A stretch of DNA of 64,000 nt, from the NCBI GenBank assembly GCA_032358165.1, contig JAALGY010000031.1, forward strand, positions 1,116,001 to 1,180,000, in the 5' to 3' direction. Below, piece by piece: positions 10,518-22,350 of this stretch (positions within the stretch are counted from its first letter, which is position 1; each line of letters starts with the position of its first letter). Position numbers and translations under genes: made by a program. The DNA is from Diplosphaera chodatii (Eukaryota > Chlorophyta > Trebouxiophyceae > Prasiolales > Stichococcaceae). The notes below the pieces were generated by a model that saw nothing but the letters and a program-made list of their open reading frames with translations, was not told where the DNA came from and made no database searches.

Positions 10518-13500
10518 ATGACAGCACAACAGGCAGTGCTGCAGTTTGAGACACTCCAGGTGCGCTGCGTCAGCCAGCCATGCAGCCGGTGTGCGCACCC
10601 GGGCATACAACCCCTGCCCTGCTGGCTTACCGCTGCACAGCTTGCTGCAGAGTGCTGTGGACACAACCTTCTGGGAGGAGCTGAAGCAGTTGAAGCTTGA
10701 TCAGCTTGGCCTGTCGGAAGAGCCTCTGCCACTGCGGGGTATGGAGCATGCCGCATTCTGACGTAGCATTGCACTCAAGATCACATCCTGCTCGTGCATT
10801 TTTTCAAATCACAGCCCGCAGACTGACCGAATAGCCCACCTGGACTCGCTGCAGGTTGGTACTCTAGCTCCGGTGGGCATGGAGTGCCCCCTGCGCTACA
10901 TGTTGACGCAAGCTCATTCGCTGCAAGTGAAGCTGTTCCACGGGTACGGCAACAAGCCGTGCGTGCTGTCATCAAGCCATGCATGGTATCCGACCTTGTC
11001 ATCTATCTTGGCAGTGTGCGTTACGAGATGCAAACATCACTGCTGATCTGCTGTCAAGACGGTTGGTTGATGCGCAGTACGGCCTGCAGCTGAATGGCAC
11101 AGTACACAACGTCAACAGCCTGGATGCATTCAAATCCTTTGACAGGACGCAGGCCGCTCGTCGGGTGTGTCTCCTCCCAACTTACACGGCACGGTTATGA
11201 ATGAGTGATCTATGACACTTTGCAGCAGCGTCACAACTGAGAGCTGCTGCCCTGCTGCAGGCAGCTCAGCTGATTTGGCAGGGCATTCTCAGTGGCGAGG
11301 CTCTGAGACAGCCTGCGGATCTCAACCGGTTTCTGCTGCTCACATACGCAGATCTCAAGCATTACACGTTCTTTTACTGGTATGCCATCTTGTTCAGAGG
11401 GTCATCTGTGGCACAGTCATCAGGTGTGCTAACCATGACGAGACAAGCAACAAACACTGCAATCTGTTGCGCAGGTTTTCCTTCATTGCTTTGAAACCTC
11501 CAGCGCCCTTCACCAGCAGTCCTGTCATCAGCCTGGCAACCGCCTTTGGCGACACGGCGCCTGCAGTGGTGCAGGCCTGCGCCACATTTGCAGGCAACAC
11601 CCCAGCAGCCAGTGGCCAGTCAGAACAGCGGCACCCATTCTGGCTGCTTGTCATATCAGATGGTATGCTACTGCCCTTCTCTATGCTGCATACAAGGCTG
11701 CCAGGCTAGGAGAGCGTTCGGCAGGCTGCAAGGGTGCATGTCATACGCTGTGTTCATACAATGATGGCACTGTAGGGACGTCGCCAGCGTGCCGGCCCTT
11801 GGCAGACTGGCAGCAGCTGCAAGCGGCTGACTCCGCAGGCAGCACCAGCACTGACGGCGTGCCAGAGGTCCTGCTGGCTTGCGCCGACGCTGGCAGCGCA
11901 CCAGCACACCCAGCGTGGTGCGCTCCAGTGTTGCTTGCACTGGATCGAGCAGAATGTACTCCCACATAACAACATGAGGGTTCCCGCTCTCACCGCCCGG
12001 TGCCTCGTATGGCCATCACCTGGCATGGTACCTCAGCATTTGCAGCCTTGTCCCTATGGCCTGCGCAGGCCGCTGAGGAACGCGCTGCTAGCTGCTGCTG
12101 TGGCGCTGCAGCTGCGGCGGGTGCGGGTGGTGTGTTTCCGGCAGCGCGGGGGCGGGGCCACCGCCGACGCGAGCTTCCTGCTCGATGTGACGTTGCCCGA
12201 GATCCCCGCAGGCAAGCCAATGCGCTGTGGCGGCCGCTAAGATACCAAACTGCTCGATGCTCCCATGGAGTTTGAGCAGCTGCACATGCCACAGCGGCTT
12301 GTGGTTGGACATGGTGAGCCACACAACTCAGCCACGCACAGTCCTAGTGGCTTTGAAGACGCCAGCACACAGGTGCAATGCCCACCGCAGGCTGGTGCCG
12401 GGGCGAGGGCGAGGCGCCCGCGGCGCTGGGCTGGGAGGCTGGCAGGAGCGGGAAGGCGGGGCCGCGGCAGGTGTGCCTGCGGCTGTGCCTTGGACTGGCC
12501 TCCTCACGCCTGTGGCTTCCTTGTCATCAGCTTGCAGGCTGGCAGTCTGCTTTCTATTCGATGCCACCCCTGGCTTAAGCTTTTGCTCAGTGCAAGACCT
12601 CGCCTGAAGGCGCTGCATGCCTCATCTGCAGCAACGCTCGCATCGTGTTTGCCCGGCAGGTGGACCTGAGGGAGGCGATGGACCCGGTGCGGCAGGCGGA
12701 CGGCGCCGCGGACCTCAACCTGAAGCTGATGAAGTGGCGCGCCGCGCCCTCCCTCGACCTCGCCCGCCTGGCCGCCACCAAATGCCTGCTGCTGGGCGCA
12801 GGTGCCGCGCTTGCATGCCCACGGCCTGCAGATGTTGAGCATTCAGGTTTCTGGATCAGACACGTGCGTGACACCTGGCGGCGTGTCATCAGCGTCATTG
12901 CCCCCTTAGTTACAAACTTTGGCATGGCTGTCCGTTTGTCTCCTGGCGAGTTGAAGTTGTGGTTTGAGCGCGGCTGTGCTCTGCGCTTGGATCAACACGT
13001 GGCACTGCGGCATGTGTCCGGGAATGGTATACACTGCAGGCACTTCGGCCAGCATGATGAGCTGAAGGCTGCTGCTGGAGTCGGGCACGTGCACGCCATT
13101 GTGCGGCAATGCTGTAACTGTAACAGTGGGATGACTGCAGTCCCTTCTCCGGCGCAGGCACGCTGGGCTGCGCGGTGGCGCGCACGCTGCTGGGGTGGGG
13201 CGTGCGCACCGTCACGTTCGTCGACAACTCGCGCGTGTCGTACAGCAACCCCGTGCGCCAGTCGCTGTACACCTTCGCCGACTGCCAGGGCGGCGGCCGG
13301 CCCAAGGCGCAAGCCGCCGCCGAGGCGCTCCAGGTGGCTGATTGCTGCCACGGCGTGAGTTGAACCCTAAGTCCGTTTTCTCAGTGTGTGTCAGCACCAT
13401 GGACGTGCTGCTCTGGCACGAGGAGATGGTGAACGGTGTTTGGCACACATGTGAAGCGTGTGCCGATGACACTCACCTGGTCACCCTCCATGCACTCCTG

Positions 13501-15549
13501 ACCTGCAGGCTGTGCTGCCATCTGTCAATGTTCGCGGGGTGCACCTCAGCGTGCCGATGCCAGGCCACCTCATCGGTGAGGGCGAGGAAGAGGCGGTACA
13601 GCGGGACGCGGTGCAGCTGGAGGCTCTGATCAGGGAGCATGATGCGGTGTTCCTGCTGCTGGACACCCGGGAAGCCAGGTCAGAGCACGCTTTGTTGGAC
13701 AACCTCACAGTACACGATAGCACGCTTGGAGTGACGGTGTGCAGCTTGAGTGCACAGTTCGCGGCCACTTGGTCAAGTGGCAGGTGACGCTGCCAGCAGA
13801 TACAAGCCTCACATATGCACCGCCTAGATAATCTGCATGTCACCAGTATGAGATTCACTTGAACGAGGGTTTGCAGCGGTGTGCTGGCAAGATTGCAGTC
13901 AGAGAATAGAGGAGTGGCAGAGAAGTGGCTGCAAGCTTGCATTGTACTTGTCCAGGTGGCTGCCGACGCTGCTGGCCGCCTCCGCGGGCAAGCTCGCCAT
14001 CAACGCGGCGCTGGGCTTCGACAGCTACCTTGTGAGCCTCCGGTCATGGCAGCCCTCGCTGCTTTGCAACATCAGTGTCCTCTTTCTGCCGATTGGGAAG
14101 CCTCTGCTGCTGTGGAGCTGATGCCGCGTGTCAGTACTGCCACCAATGGGTCCCATGCATTGTGCCAGGTGATGCGCCATGGCAAGCCGCCGCTGCCGGC
14201 GCGGCCGCAAGCAGACCTGGCTCTGGGCGGCCGTGCAGCTGGCGGCGGCAGCTTCGGCGGCGCAGTGACTGCGGCCGCCGCAGCAGCAGACGCTTCGTTG
14301 CAGGCCCCGGCGACGCCGCAGCACTCTGCAGCAGCACCTCAGGGCGGCCCCGCTGGGGACCCAGGCGAGGATGCGGCGGCACAGCAGCCGTCTTCAGGGG
14401 ATCCGCAGCCCGGCGGTGCGGGGCACCCGGGCGCGGTGGCAGGCCGGCTGGGCTGCTACTTCTGCAACGACGTCGTCGCTCCGCTGGACTCGACAGCGGG
14501 CCGCGCCCTCGACCAGCAGGTGCTGATTGTTTGTAACTGGTGAACGAGAGTGTGGGTGTCCTGCGAAGCCGCTGTTACGTCAGGCAATGCCACGCAGCGA
14601 CGGGTCTGAGGCAGGGTGCTGCTGCCGGTGGGGGGCACCCTGCAGTGCACTGCGCCACAGTCGGCACGGGTTGTTGTGACTCGCAGTGCGCTGCCTCGCT
14701 GCAGTGCACGGTGGCGCGGCCCGGGCTGGCGCCCATCGCGGGGGCGCTGGCGGTGGAGCTGCTGGCCGCCGCCCTGCAGGTGGGCAGCACACCCCCTGCA
14801 CAGCGCCCGCTCGGCGCATTTCGAACCCAACTGACATTGGCATCGTGCTGGACCTCAAGCGTGTGCATGCCTTCAAGCACTGCTGTATCTGGCCTGCAGG
14901 CAGAGGCTGCTGACGAGTCAGCGCTGGGGCCGCCCGTGCACATGCTGCGCGGCCAGCTGTCCGGCTTTGGACAGGCGAGCAACGCACGATCACGACACCC
15001 CTCTTTCCATGTCGCACCCGACGCCCTGCCATGCACGAGCCGGTCGGAACATGCTGCTGGCCAGCCTCAGCTGGGCTGTCGACCCTCCTGCATGTGCGGG
15101 GCCATGTACTGGTGGAGCCATGGGAACCGTCCTCACTCTCGGCCTCGCAGCCCCGCAGATGGCGCTGACGGGGGCGGCCTTCAGCCAGTGCACCGCCTGC
15201 TCGCCCGCGGTGGTGGGCGCGCTGCGCGCCGGCGGCTGGCCCTGGCTGCTGTCCGCGCTGCGGGTGCGCCCCGTGCGACACAGCGCCTCAGGACATGTGG
15301 AATATGGAATTGGCATCGGTGCACGGCGATATCAACCACCAGAAGGCGCTTTCCCCTGGATGCGCAGTACCTCCGGCTGAAAGGCTGCCCCCCGCCATGT
15401 GAACCCCGAGCTGCAACTGGTTGCAGGACCCTAAGATGCTGGAGGAGCTGACGGGGCTGGCTGCCATGCATGCGGCTGCCGAGCTCGCGGACTTCGACAT
15501 GGAGGACCATGACGGTTCGGAAGATGGCGATGACTGGACCACACTCTGA
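10518..15549 (+). CDS. ATG7: ATG7, E1-like activating enzyme of autophagy
   Basis: ATG7 adenylates ATG8 and ATG12, holds them as a thioester and passes them to ATG3 and ATG10. Eighteen exons were recognised. N-terminal domain: 10518-10559, 10651-10738, 10855-10943, about 11090-11152, to 11379, 11475-11662, 11776 to about 11950, 12069-12211. E1 core: 12391-12470, 12660-12801, 13158-13333, 13509-13678, 13956-14031, 14169-14519, 14705-14779, 14900-14974, 15159-15263, 15427-15549. Landmarks are [10 protein letters not shown], the nucleotide-binding loop [49 protein letters not shown] and [23 protein letters not shown]. The expected catalytic cysteine is the TGC at 14705-14707, first codon of its exon. 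A zinc-type CTAC follows, then the acidic end EDGDDWTTL. Exon 14169-14519 carries an Ala/Gln/Gly-rich insertion. Joins at about 11152 to 11220 and 11950 to 12069 are unresolved. Two introns have GC donors. Confidence 0.96.
12212..12390 (+). other. GC-AG intron in ATG7 (first)
   Basis: Donor GCAG|GCAAGC, acceptor CACCGCAG|GC. The phase 1 join gives LPEIPAG then [15 protein letters not shown], matching the ATG7 order; the GWE...KAGPR segment then runs on into VDLREAMDP. Confidence 0.8.
14975..15158 (+). other. GC-AG intron in ATG7 (second)
   Basis: Donor ACAG|GCGAGC, acceptor CCCCGCAG|ATG. The phase 0 join links RGQLSGFGQ to [14 protein letters not shown], matching the RGFLSRF...CTAC spacing of ATG7 proteins. 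Confidence 0.8.
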
Positions 15550-16254
15550 GCCTGAGCACTGCGTACCAGCAAATCGCATTGGCAGGAAGACAGAACTGTA
15601 GGTGCTGTCCCGTTGAAACAGATTTGTAAGAAGGTCTCAGCTGTTTACATATTGCTGTTGCTCAATCAACTGCAGGGTTTTCTGTCACGTCCAAACACCA
15701 ATTGCAATGTAGTGATGAGGTTCAACAAGCACGCTGCCGGTGCAATCAACAAAACGCTGCCAAGCCCATCCACAAGCTCTAGGCAGAAGTCCATACGTGC
15801 TGCTTGTTCCTAGTCTCCTCACACACAGGCCTCACACACACGGAGTGCACAAATTCATACAAAGCACTGGCACAGGAACCTATCTATTGGTGGTGCCACC
15901 CCGTGCTCCGGGGCGACACCAGACAGAACACCGTCCTACCCTTCTACTGCGAGTTCCGATGGTTTTGCGTGAACACGAAACCTAATGTGCAGAGCGCGCT
16001 GCTAGGCGCCGGATGCTGTGACTACCTCCTGTCCTGCTCAGATTCAAGGGGACCGCAAGGCCGCACAGCGGTCTTGCTGCAAGTGCGATATAGCAGCCTA
16101 TTGCTGGGGGAATGTCCCGGGGGACAACCCTGCTGCTGCACCAGCTGCCGCCGCACCGCATAAAGCGCTTCCTGCTTATGCTTGCCGCTAGCAGCGCATA
16201 TGTGACACGTTTCGAGCTGCGCTTCGAGCTGTGTCCTGGTCAACTGTGCTGCGC
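15550..16254. other. Convergent intergenic region (ATG7 / PHT4)
   Basis: 3' UTRs of ATG7 (+) and the PHT4-like gene (-). A TGTAA pentamer at 15625-15629, 76 bases after the ATG7 stop, is a good chlorophyte poly(A) candidate. No coding signal. Confidence 0.5.
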
Positions 16255-19200
16255 CTAGTCGAACTCCTGCTCGGCAGACCCGTACAGGGCGAAGCCAATG
16301 TACCCCGCGGTGTACACGGCTGCCGCCATGCCAAAGACGGCGGTCCAGGAATGCGTCTTGTCCAGCAGCAGGCCTGTGGAGCAGTGTGAGGTATGACGAA
16401 CTCAGATGTAGCACCGAAGGCAATGAACACCCCATCATCACATTGCTGCATCATCTCGTCGACTTCACCACATGTCTGCAGATGCATGCCGTCTGGACCA
16501 AAAGATTGGCTGGCTTGGCTTGGCTGGAGAGTCGTACCTGTGCCAATGATGCCGCCGATGCCGATGATGGAGGCGCACGCGTTGGTGATGCCAAACAGGA
16601 TGCCGGCCCAGCGGGGCGCGATGTCCTGGTGGTTGCTGCCGAGGCCCGCCGACTGGCAGCCGCCCAGCGCCAGCGTGGCCGACAGCAGCGCGACGCTCTG
16701 CACCATGCCGTGGCCCTCGCCTGCATGAGACGAAGATCAGCATCTGAGACACACTCCGTTCCTTTGACGTGTGTTGATGTCTTCAGCTCCACAGGTCAGG
16801 AGGTGCGGGTGCAGGACGCGGACACAGGACGGTCCGCACCCTGGTCAGCGGCCAGCGCAAAGAGGCATGCTGCGGGGCCCATGCTGCCGAGCGCCTGCAT
16901 GAGCTTGCGCGTCAGCGTGCGGTCCACGCCCCAGTCGTTCAGCATCTATACACATTTCAGCGCGTCAACATACTGGTTACCGGTTCTGAACTGTCAGCGT
17001 TGCACGCAATGCGAAGCACAGCAAGCGCCGTGAGGGCAGCACTTGAGACTCCGCACCTTGTCTCCGACATAGCCGGCTGCATTGGCGCACACGACGTTCA
17101 GGCCCCAGGGCAGTACTGAGAGCGCTGCCGAGTGCCCCACATCGAGGCCAAACTGCGTGGCGTAGTATGTAGGCATCCTGCACAATGCACAGGTACACGC
17201 TGAAGACATTTGGTCGACTGACTGTGTTGAATGCCGCTCATGAAAAGCATTGCATGCAGGGGCGAAACGTCAACCTGGATCTGGCTGCGAGCGGTGTGTG
17301 TGCAGTGCAGGTCAGCAGCGGTGTAGGCTCACCAGGAGAGGCAGATGAGGGGCCCCATATTGTGGCTGCAGTGCAGCCACAGAAGCGCCCAAAGTGACCG
17401 GGTGCGCGCGAACTTGCCCCACGGCACGTCGCTCAGCCGCACGGGCTCCTCCTCCATGGACGCCGTCGGAGGCGCCACATCCGGGAAGTCTGTGCAAAAA
17501 ACACCCCAGTCAATGCAGATGCTTGGAAACGACGCCATGAGAACAGCACCGGGCACTGCTGACAACATGCCAACTGCAGCTGCACTCCAGCGGAGTGACA
17601 ACATAAACAACATGACAGACGCAGGATAGGCAAGCATTCCTGCTCGTGTGCCAGCACACCAACTTGGCCAGTAGCCCGCACCTGAGGATGCGGAGGCAGC
17701 TGGTGGGGCCGGCGGCTGGTCTGGGATGGTCGGCTGCCAGTAGGCGGCCCAGGCGAGGCCGGTCGCGCCGCAGATGTAGAACACCGAGGGCCAGCCCAGG
17801 GTGTCAATCACCGCGGGCGCGAGCAGCAGCGCGGCAATGATGCCGACCGGGCCGCCGCTGAACGCGACCGACAGGCTGGATGTCAGGTTGCCTTTCGGCA
17901 CCCACCTGCAACGTCAACACTCCGTGTCAGACAACCAGGAATGAGCATGCACCACAGGAGACGTGAAGGACCTCGCAAGGATGTTCTTGTGTCGGAAGGA
18001 AAGCGATGGCAATCACAAGTTGTGTAGAGTAGGATCGCACTTTGCAAACAAGTTGCTGATGGCAGGGAAGGTGACGCCCTCGCCGAAGCCCATCGCAGCA
18101 CGGGTGGCCAGCAGCGCGGGCACGTTGCCCGCCATGGCCGGCGTCAGCAGCGTGAAGGTGCTCCACACGATCGCGCCACCCAGCAACACTGCCTTAGGGT
18201 TGAAACGTGTCGCAGCATAGCCACCTGCAGATTGGCGTGAGCATGCTCATCTCAAGGTTGTTTGACATAGTGGTTGGCAGAGCACTATGCCCCGTGCAGG
18301 TGCGGCGACGCACATTCAATTGCTGCATGCACACGTGACAGGAAACTGACAGATATCCAAATGCGTGGAGCAGAGACTTGGCACAACTGAGTCGACAACA
18401 CTGGGGCGCGCTGCCGTTGCACTCACCAACAAAGTTGGTCAGCGTGTAGCCGATGAAGAAGCTGGAGGAGATGGTGCCCTTGACGGTGTCGGACCACAGG
18501 AACTCCTCGCCCTGCGCACACGGGCACGCCATCAGCCCTAGGGAAGAAGAATGCCAGCAGAGACCAGCTCCGCTCATCCTTGCAGGCAGGAGCAGATGCG
18601 ACGGAAGACTCATATGTCGCTTTCTGCTGCAGAGATGGTAAGCTCAAGACAGTTGTGCGAACGGGATAAAAGATAATCAGGCGTGCACCATGGGCCCAAG
18701 CGCAACCGACATCGCGGCACGGTCCACGCTGCAGACCATGGCCAGAAGTGCGGAGAGGCCGACCACCGCCTTCCAGTCAGCTGCCTGCTCGCCCTTCTCC
18801 TCGGCTGGCAGCACCTCGGGCTCGAGAACCACGCGCTCTGGGATGAGCTCAGGCTCGATCACAGCCACCTGCGCCTCCGGCTTAGGCTCTGCACGCAGGA
18901 AGTGTGTAGCACATCAAGGACGACTCTTGTGGCACACTGCAACGTCCGTTGACCAAGGCTGATCAACGCAGCGGCAATCGCCGCGCCCAAAAGGGCCGAT
19001 ACTTGGAGATATTTGGGGCTTTTTGCTTTATGCAGAGGGCGTGCAGTTTGAAGGGCTGAGCAGGGCGCACTCGAGGGCGCGCGCAGCTTGCGGCGGAAGG
19101 GGACGATCTTGGACTGGCCGGCGGCACGCTTGAGGCGCAGGCGGTCCCAGTCCGACAGGCTCAACGGCTGGGCCTCGCTGACATCCCGCCGCTGCAGCTC

Positions 19201-19497
19201 CAGGCCCGGCCGCTCGCTGACCCCGGCGCTGGCGCTGCACTGCACGCCGGAGCTGCCGGCGCGGGGCGAGCCGCTGGCGCTGCACCGGATATGGCCACAT
19301 GCATGCCTGGCAAACTTTGGGATCTGTTGGCGGGGGCTCCTGCGCTGCCGCAGCCTGAGGCACTTCGGCACGCTGCCCTGAAGTAACTGGCCGGCTCTTT
19401 GATGACAGCCGTCCATGACGGGCGCTGCCGTCCGACCCACAGACCGGCTCAACAGCTGGTCTGCGGATCCTTGACGAGAGCTGACCACTGATTCCAA
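16255..19497 (-). CDS. PHT4/SLC17-type anion transporter with a long N-terminal leader
   Basis: Major-facilitator carrier of the plant PHT4 (ANTR) / SLC17 group, which move phosphate or other anions such as ascorbate across plastid or other membranes. Ten exons close in phase to about 640 residues: 18954-19497, 18689-18888, 18427-18511, 18041-18224, 17682-17905, 17333-17489, 17057-17177, 16840-16945, 16538-16720 and 16255-16373. Landmarks are VVGLSALLAMVCSVDRAAMS, WSDTVKGTISSSFFIGYTLT, TRAAMGFGEGVTFPA, PKGNLTSSLSVAFSGGPVG, VPWGKFARTRSLWALLWLH and SAGLGSNHQDIAPRWAGILF. The first exon encodes a basic, Ser/Arg-rich leader of about 160 residues plus one hydrophobic stretch (YLQVSALLGAAIAAALISL), consistent with plastid targeting; a downstream start cannot be excluded. 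An acidic Glu/Pro linker precedes the carrier. The substrate cannot be read from sequence. Confidence 0.92.
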
Positions 19498-20002
19498 CTA
19501 GCAGATTCCTACCACTTCCAAGGCTGAAAAGAGCAGCCCTGCGTCAGTTAGGGCTGTTACAGACCGTTGCTAACGCGAAATGGCAGGACGTTGCGGCGAA
19601 GGCCGGTGTTGTTGTGCACGCGTTTGGGCACCGAGGCTGCCGAGGCGCAATATCGGTGGGGCGCCGCCTCCGTCTGCAATGCAGAGCCAACGTGCGACAG
19701 TGACCTGCTGCGTGTGCTGGAGCGGTCTGAAGCGGAAGTAGTGTTCTGGAGGCATTGAGACGCTGAGAGCTCAGTCTGACCAGGCGAGGCTGGGGGGGTT
19801 TTAGAGGACGCTAGTGGCGGTCGGCCGGGGAATTGGTAAATCTTTGTGTTGTGCCTTCTGCCGAAGCTCCTTGCATGTGCCTGTTCAATTGCTTTGTATT
19901 GGATTGTAATTGTGTTGTACTCAAATCGTCCTGCGTGTACAATCGCATGTCCATACACCGATGACGCGTGACGACGATTGTTGCGACCGCTGCCGGCGGG
20001 TT
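19498..20002. other. Intergenic region between PHT4-like and MRTO4
   Basis: Promoter and leader of the PHT4-like gene plus the 3' UTR of MRTO4. The short open frames show no family and no splice partners. Confidence 0.4.
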
Positions 20003-21690
20003 TCAGGGTAGTTGCAGCGCCATGTCATCCTCCTCGTCCGAGTCATCATCCTCATCACCCTCATCACCCAGTTCATCGAACGTGCCTGCAGCACGGCAAT
20101 GAGTGCACCTTCGACTTCACCACAGGATGCAATCGGTGCACACCAGGCAGCTGCTGTGATCTATCTGAACTGCAGGTGGAGGGGCACCATGCGCACCGTC
20201 CGAGTCCCACCCAGCCAGCAACCGCATCTTGAACACTGCCATTTTCCTGTCGAAAATGCGCAGTAGCGCTGCCTGCGTGCCACAACCTTCCTGTCGGCTG
20301 TGACTACCACAGATTGCTACTTGCAGTCCCGCAACACGTGGCACGACCCCCCTGACCCATCTTTGGTAGGATGAGGGCGCTCCTGAGCGCCCACAGGAGC
20401 ATGTGCATGGTGTACCTGGTTGGGCGACAGCTGCTCGCCCTTGGTGCACACACGAAAGTCGGAGATGAGCTCGACCACGCCCTTGTTCAGCTTCGAGGGC
20501 ATGCCGTGCTTTCGCAGCGTTGGCTCCAGTGTGTGTGGCAGCGGGCCTGCAGAACCATGCTTGCAGTCTGACCCGCAGTTGCCACGGCCTTCTGGATGCT
20601 CATGCTGCAGATGCCAGGCCATGTGCTGCCTCAGGTGAAGGCGGCCCTGTGACGATGCATTCATCATGAGCTCACCCACAGGACCGTCGAGGGGCCCTTC
20701 CTGCAGCTCAAAGTCCTCTGTGGCGCGGCTGCCAGCACGCGCATAGTCCACTGCCTGCAATGCGACGCTCCATTGTTGTCACTTCGCGGCATGCAGCCGA
20801 GAGGCCAGGTGTACAACGCTGTGGTGATCCGGATGACTGGAAGCGGCGAGCCTGCGGTTGTCAAATCTGCCATCTGCTTGATCAACAGCGCCTGCACACC
20901 AGGTGACTCAACAACAGGCAGCTTACCTCGAATGTGCCAAACAGTTCGAGCACCTCCTCGCGTGGCAGCGTGGTGAAGAACAAGCCGACCTTGCCCGCTA
21001 TCCGGTCGCTGAGCAGGTGCAAGTTGGGCTTGTGCTCGTCGTGCTCCGACTTGCCAAGCGCAACCTTGAGCACCTTGTTGTTGCCCATGCAGAATCTGCA
21101 TGACACGCACATGTCAATGCATCAGCCAAGCTGCAGCATGCTACAGCATTCCAGCGTCGCAGGCCGAGTTGGTAGGCATGCATGCATGCACGCAGCAGTG
21201 CTCAGCAGCTGCAACTTCCAGGGCGAGGGGACAGTGTGCACTTCAGATGAGTGGCGAGGAGTGACCACCACGAACTCAACGTCTCAAGTGGAAGGCACGC
21301 ACTTGCTATGGGCCTGGACCTGATCCCGCAGCTCCTTGAACTTGTCGTTGCGCATGTTTTGGTAGCGAAAAAGATACACATGCGGGTATCTGCAAACAGG
21401 ACGCAGCTTGTTGCCGTGTGCTGTCAAGCAGTGCAAAGCAAGAAGGCCAGCAGGCACTGCACAACCGCCATGTGTCTATCAGCGCCTCACTCTTCCAGTA
21501 GCTTGTGCGCGGTCACTATCAGGCCACCCTTCCACTCCTTTGTCTTCTTCTTGACCTTCGATAGCGTCACTGCGAGCCAAAGGGAGTGGCGTCCTCGGCA
21601 TAGACTCATGGCGGCGGACACAGTGTTCACCCTTGCTGACAGCAACAACGCCACATGCTTACCAAGCTTGTTCCTCTTGCTGGACGGCAT
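20003..21690 (-). CDS. MRTO4: MRTO4, ribosome assembly factor related to uL10
   Basis: MRTO4/Mrt4 is the nucleolar paralogue of ribosomal protein P0 that occupies the stalk site of pre-60S particles. Eight exons close exactly to 247 codons: 21663-21690, 21491-21569, 21303-21389, 20927-21095, 20676-20754, 20416-20546, 20188-20272 and 20003-20085. The start is MPSSKRNKL joined to TLSKVKKKTKEWK. Then come YLFRYQNMRNDKFKELRDQ, GNNKVLKVALGKS, GKVGLFFTTLPREEVLELF, DYARAGSRATEDFEL, PLPHTLEPTLRKHGMPSKLN, ELISDFRVCTKGEQLSPNQ and an acidic C-terminus DEDDDSDEEDDMALQLP. The order and length (246 residues) match the family. It faces chorismate mutase head to head. Confidence 0.96.
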
Positions 21691-22350
21691 GAGTCAGACG
21701 CAGGGTTTGCTCCTAGATGCTCTAGCGGACGTGTGGAAAGCGAGCTGCGCACATGAACCCCTGCAATGCGCCGCCGCCGCCGCCTTCTACAGCACGGCCT
21801 CTCAGTGGTGATCCCGTGATGTGAGTGGTTTGCACGGGATGCTGTTATGATTACGACACGTATAGCATCCACTATCAGCCGCGGTGTCGGGCTTTCAGCG
21901 GCCGACAAGGCCGGATGTGTTCACAACGAAACTCGATTGCGCAGTGTGGCTCAGCACGAGTGGAACCTCCAACTGTCTTCGACGTCTGGTATGCTACGAC
22001 AGATGGACCGCAAGCACAAGAACTGGAGCTCCGAGCCAGCGAGGCGCGCCCGCCAGGTGGATCTCTCCGGCATGGTGCCATGCTGGCAACGCCATCTGGC
22101 CATCACCAGATGATGTCGCGACACCTGAGATTGCAATGCTGCGCACCTTTCAACCCGGTTGGTGATTGTTTGCTGGCGTGCATGCATAGCTGCCGTCGCC
22201 GTCGCTCAACTTGTTCATGGCTCTCGCTGCCATTGCACTCTGCGCCGATCATGTCTCCCTGGCAAGGTTGAAGGGTGCACCATCTTGTGACAGTGGCACA
22301 CGTAGTGTGGCAGCAGTTTGTGAAACTGCAGTACTGGTTGTGACCCGGGC
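21691..22350. promoter_or_regulatory. Divergent promoter region (MRTO4 / chorismate mutase)
   Basis: A 660-base spacer between two start codons facing away from each other. No coding exon recognised; any upstream non-coding exon of either gene would lie here. Confidence 0.45.

Noticed and set aside
21174..21195. GCATGCATGCATGC run as an origin or recombination site
   Set aside because: A short simple repeat inside a MRTO4 intron with no further structure.
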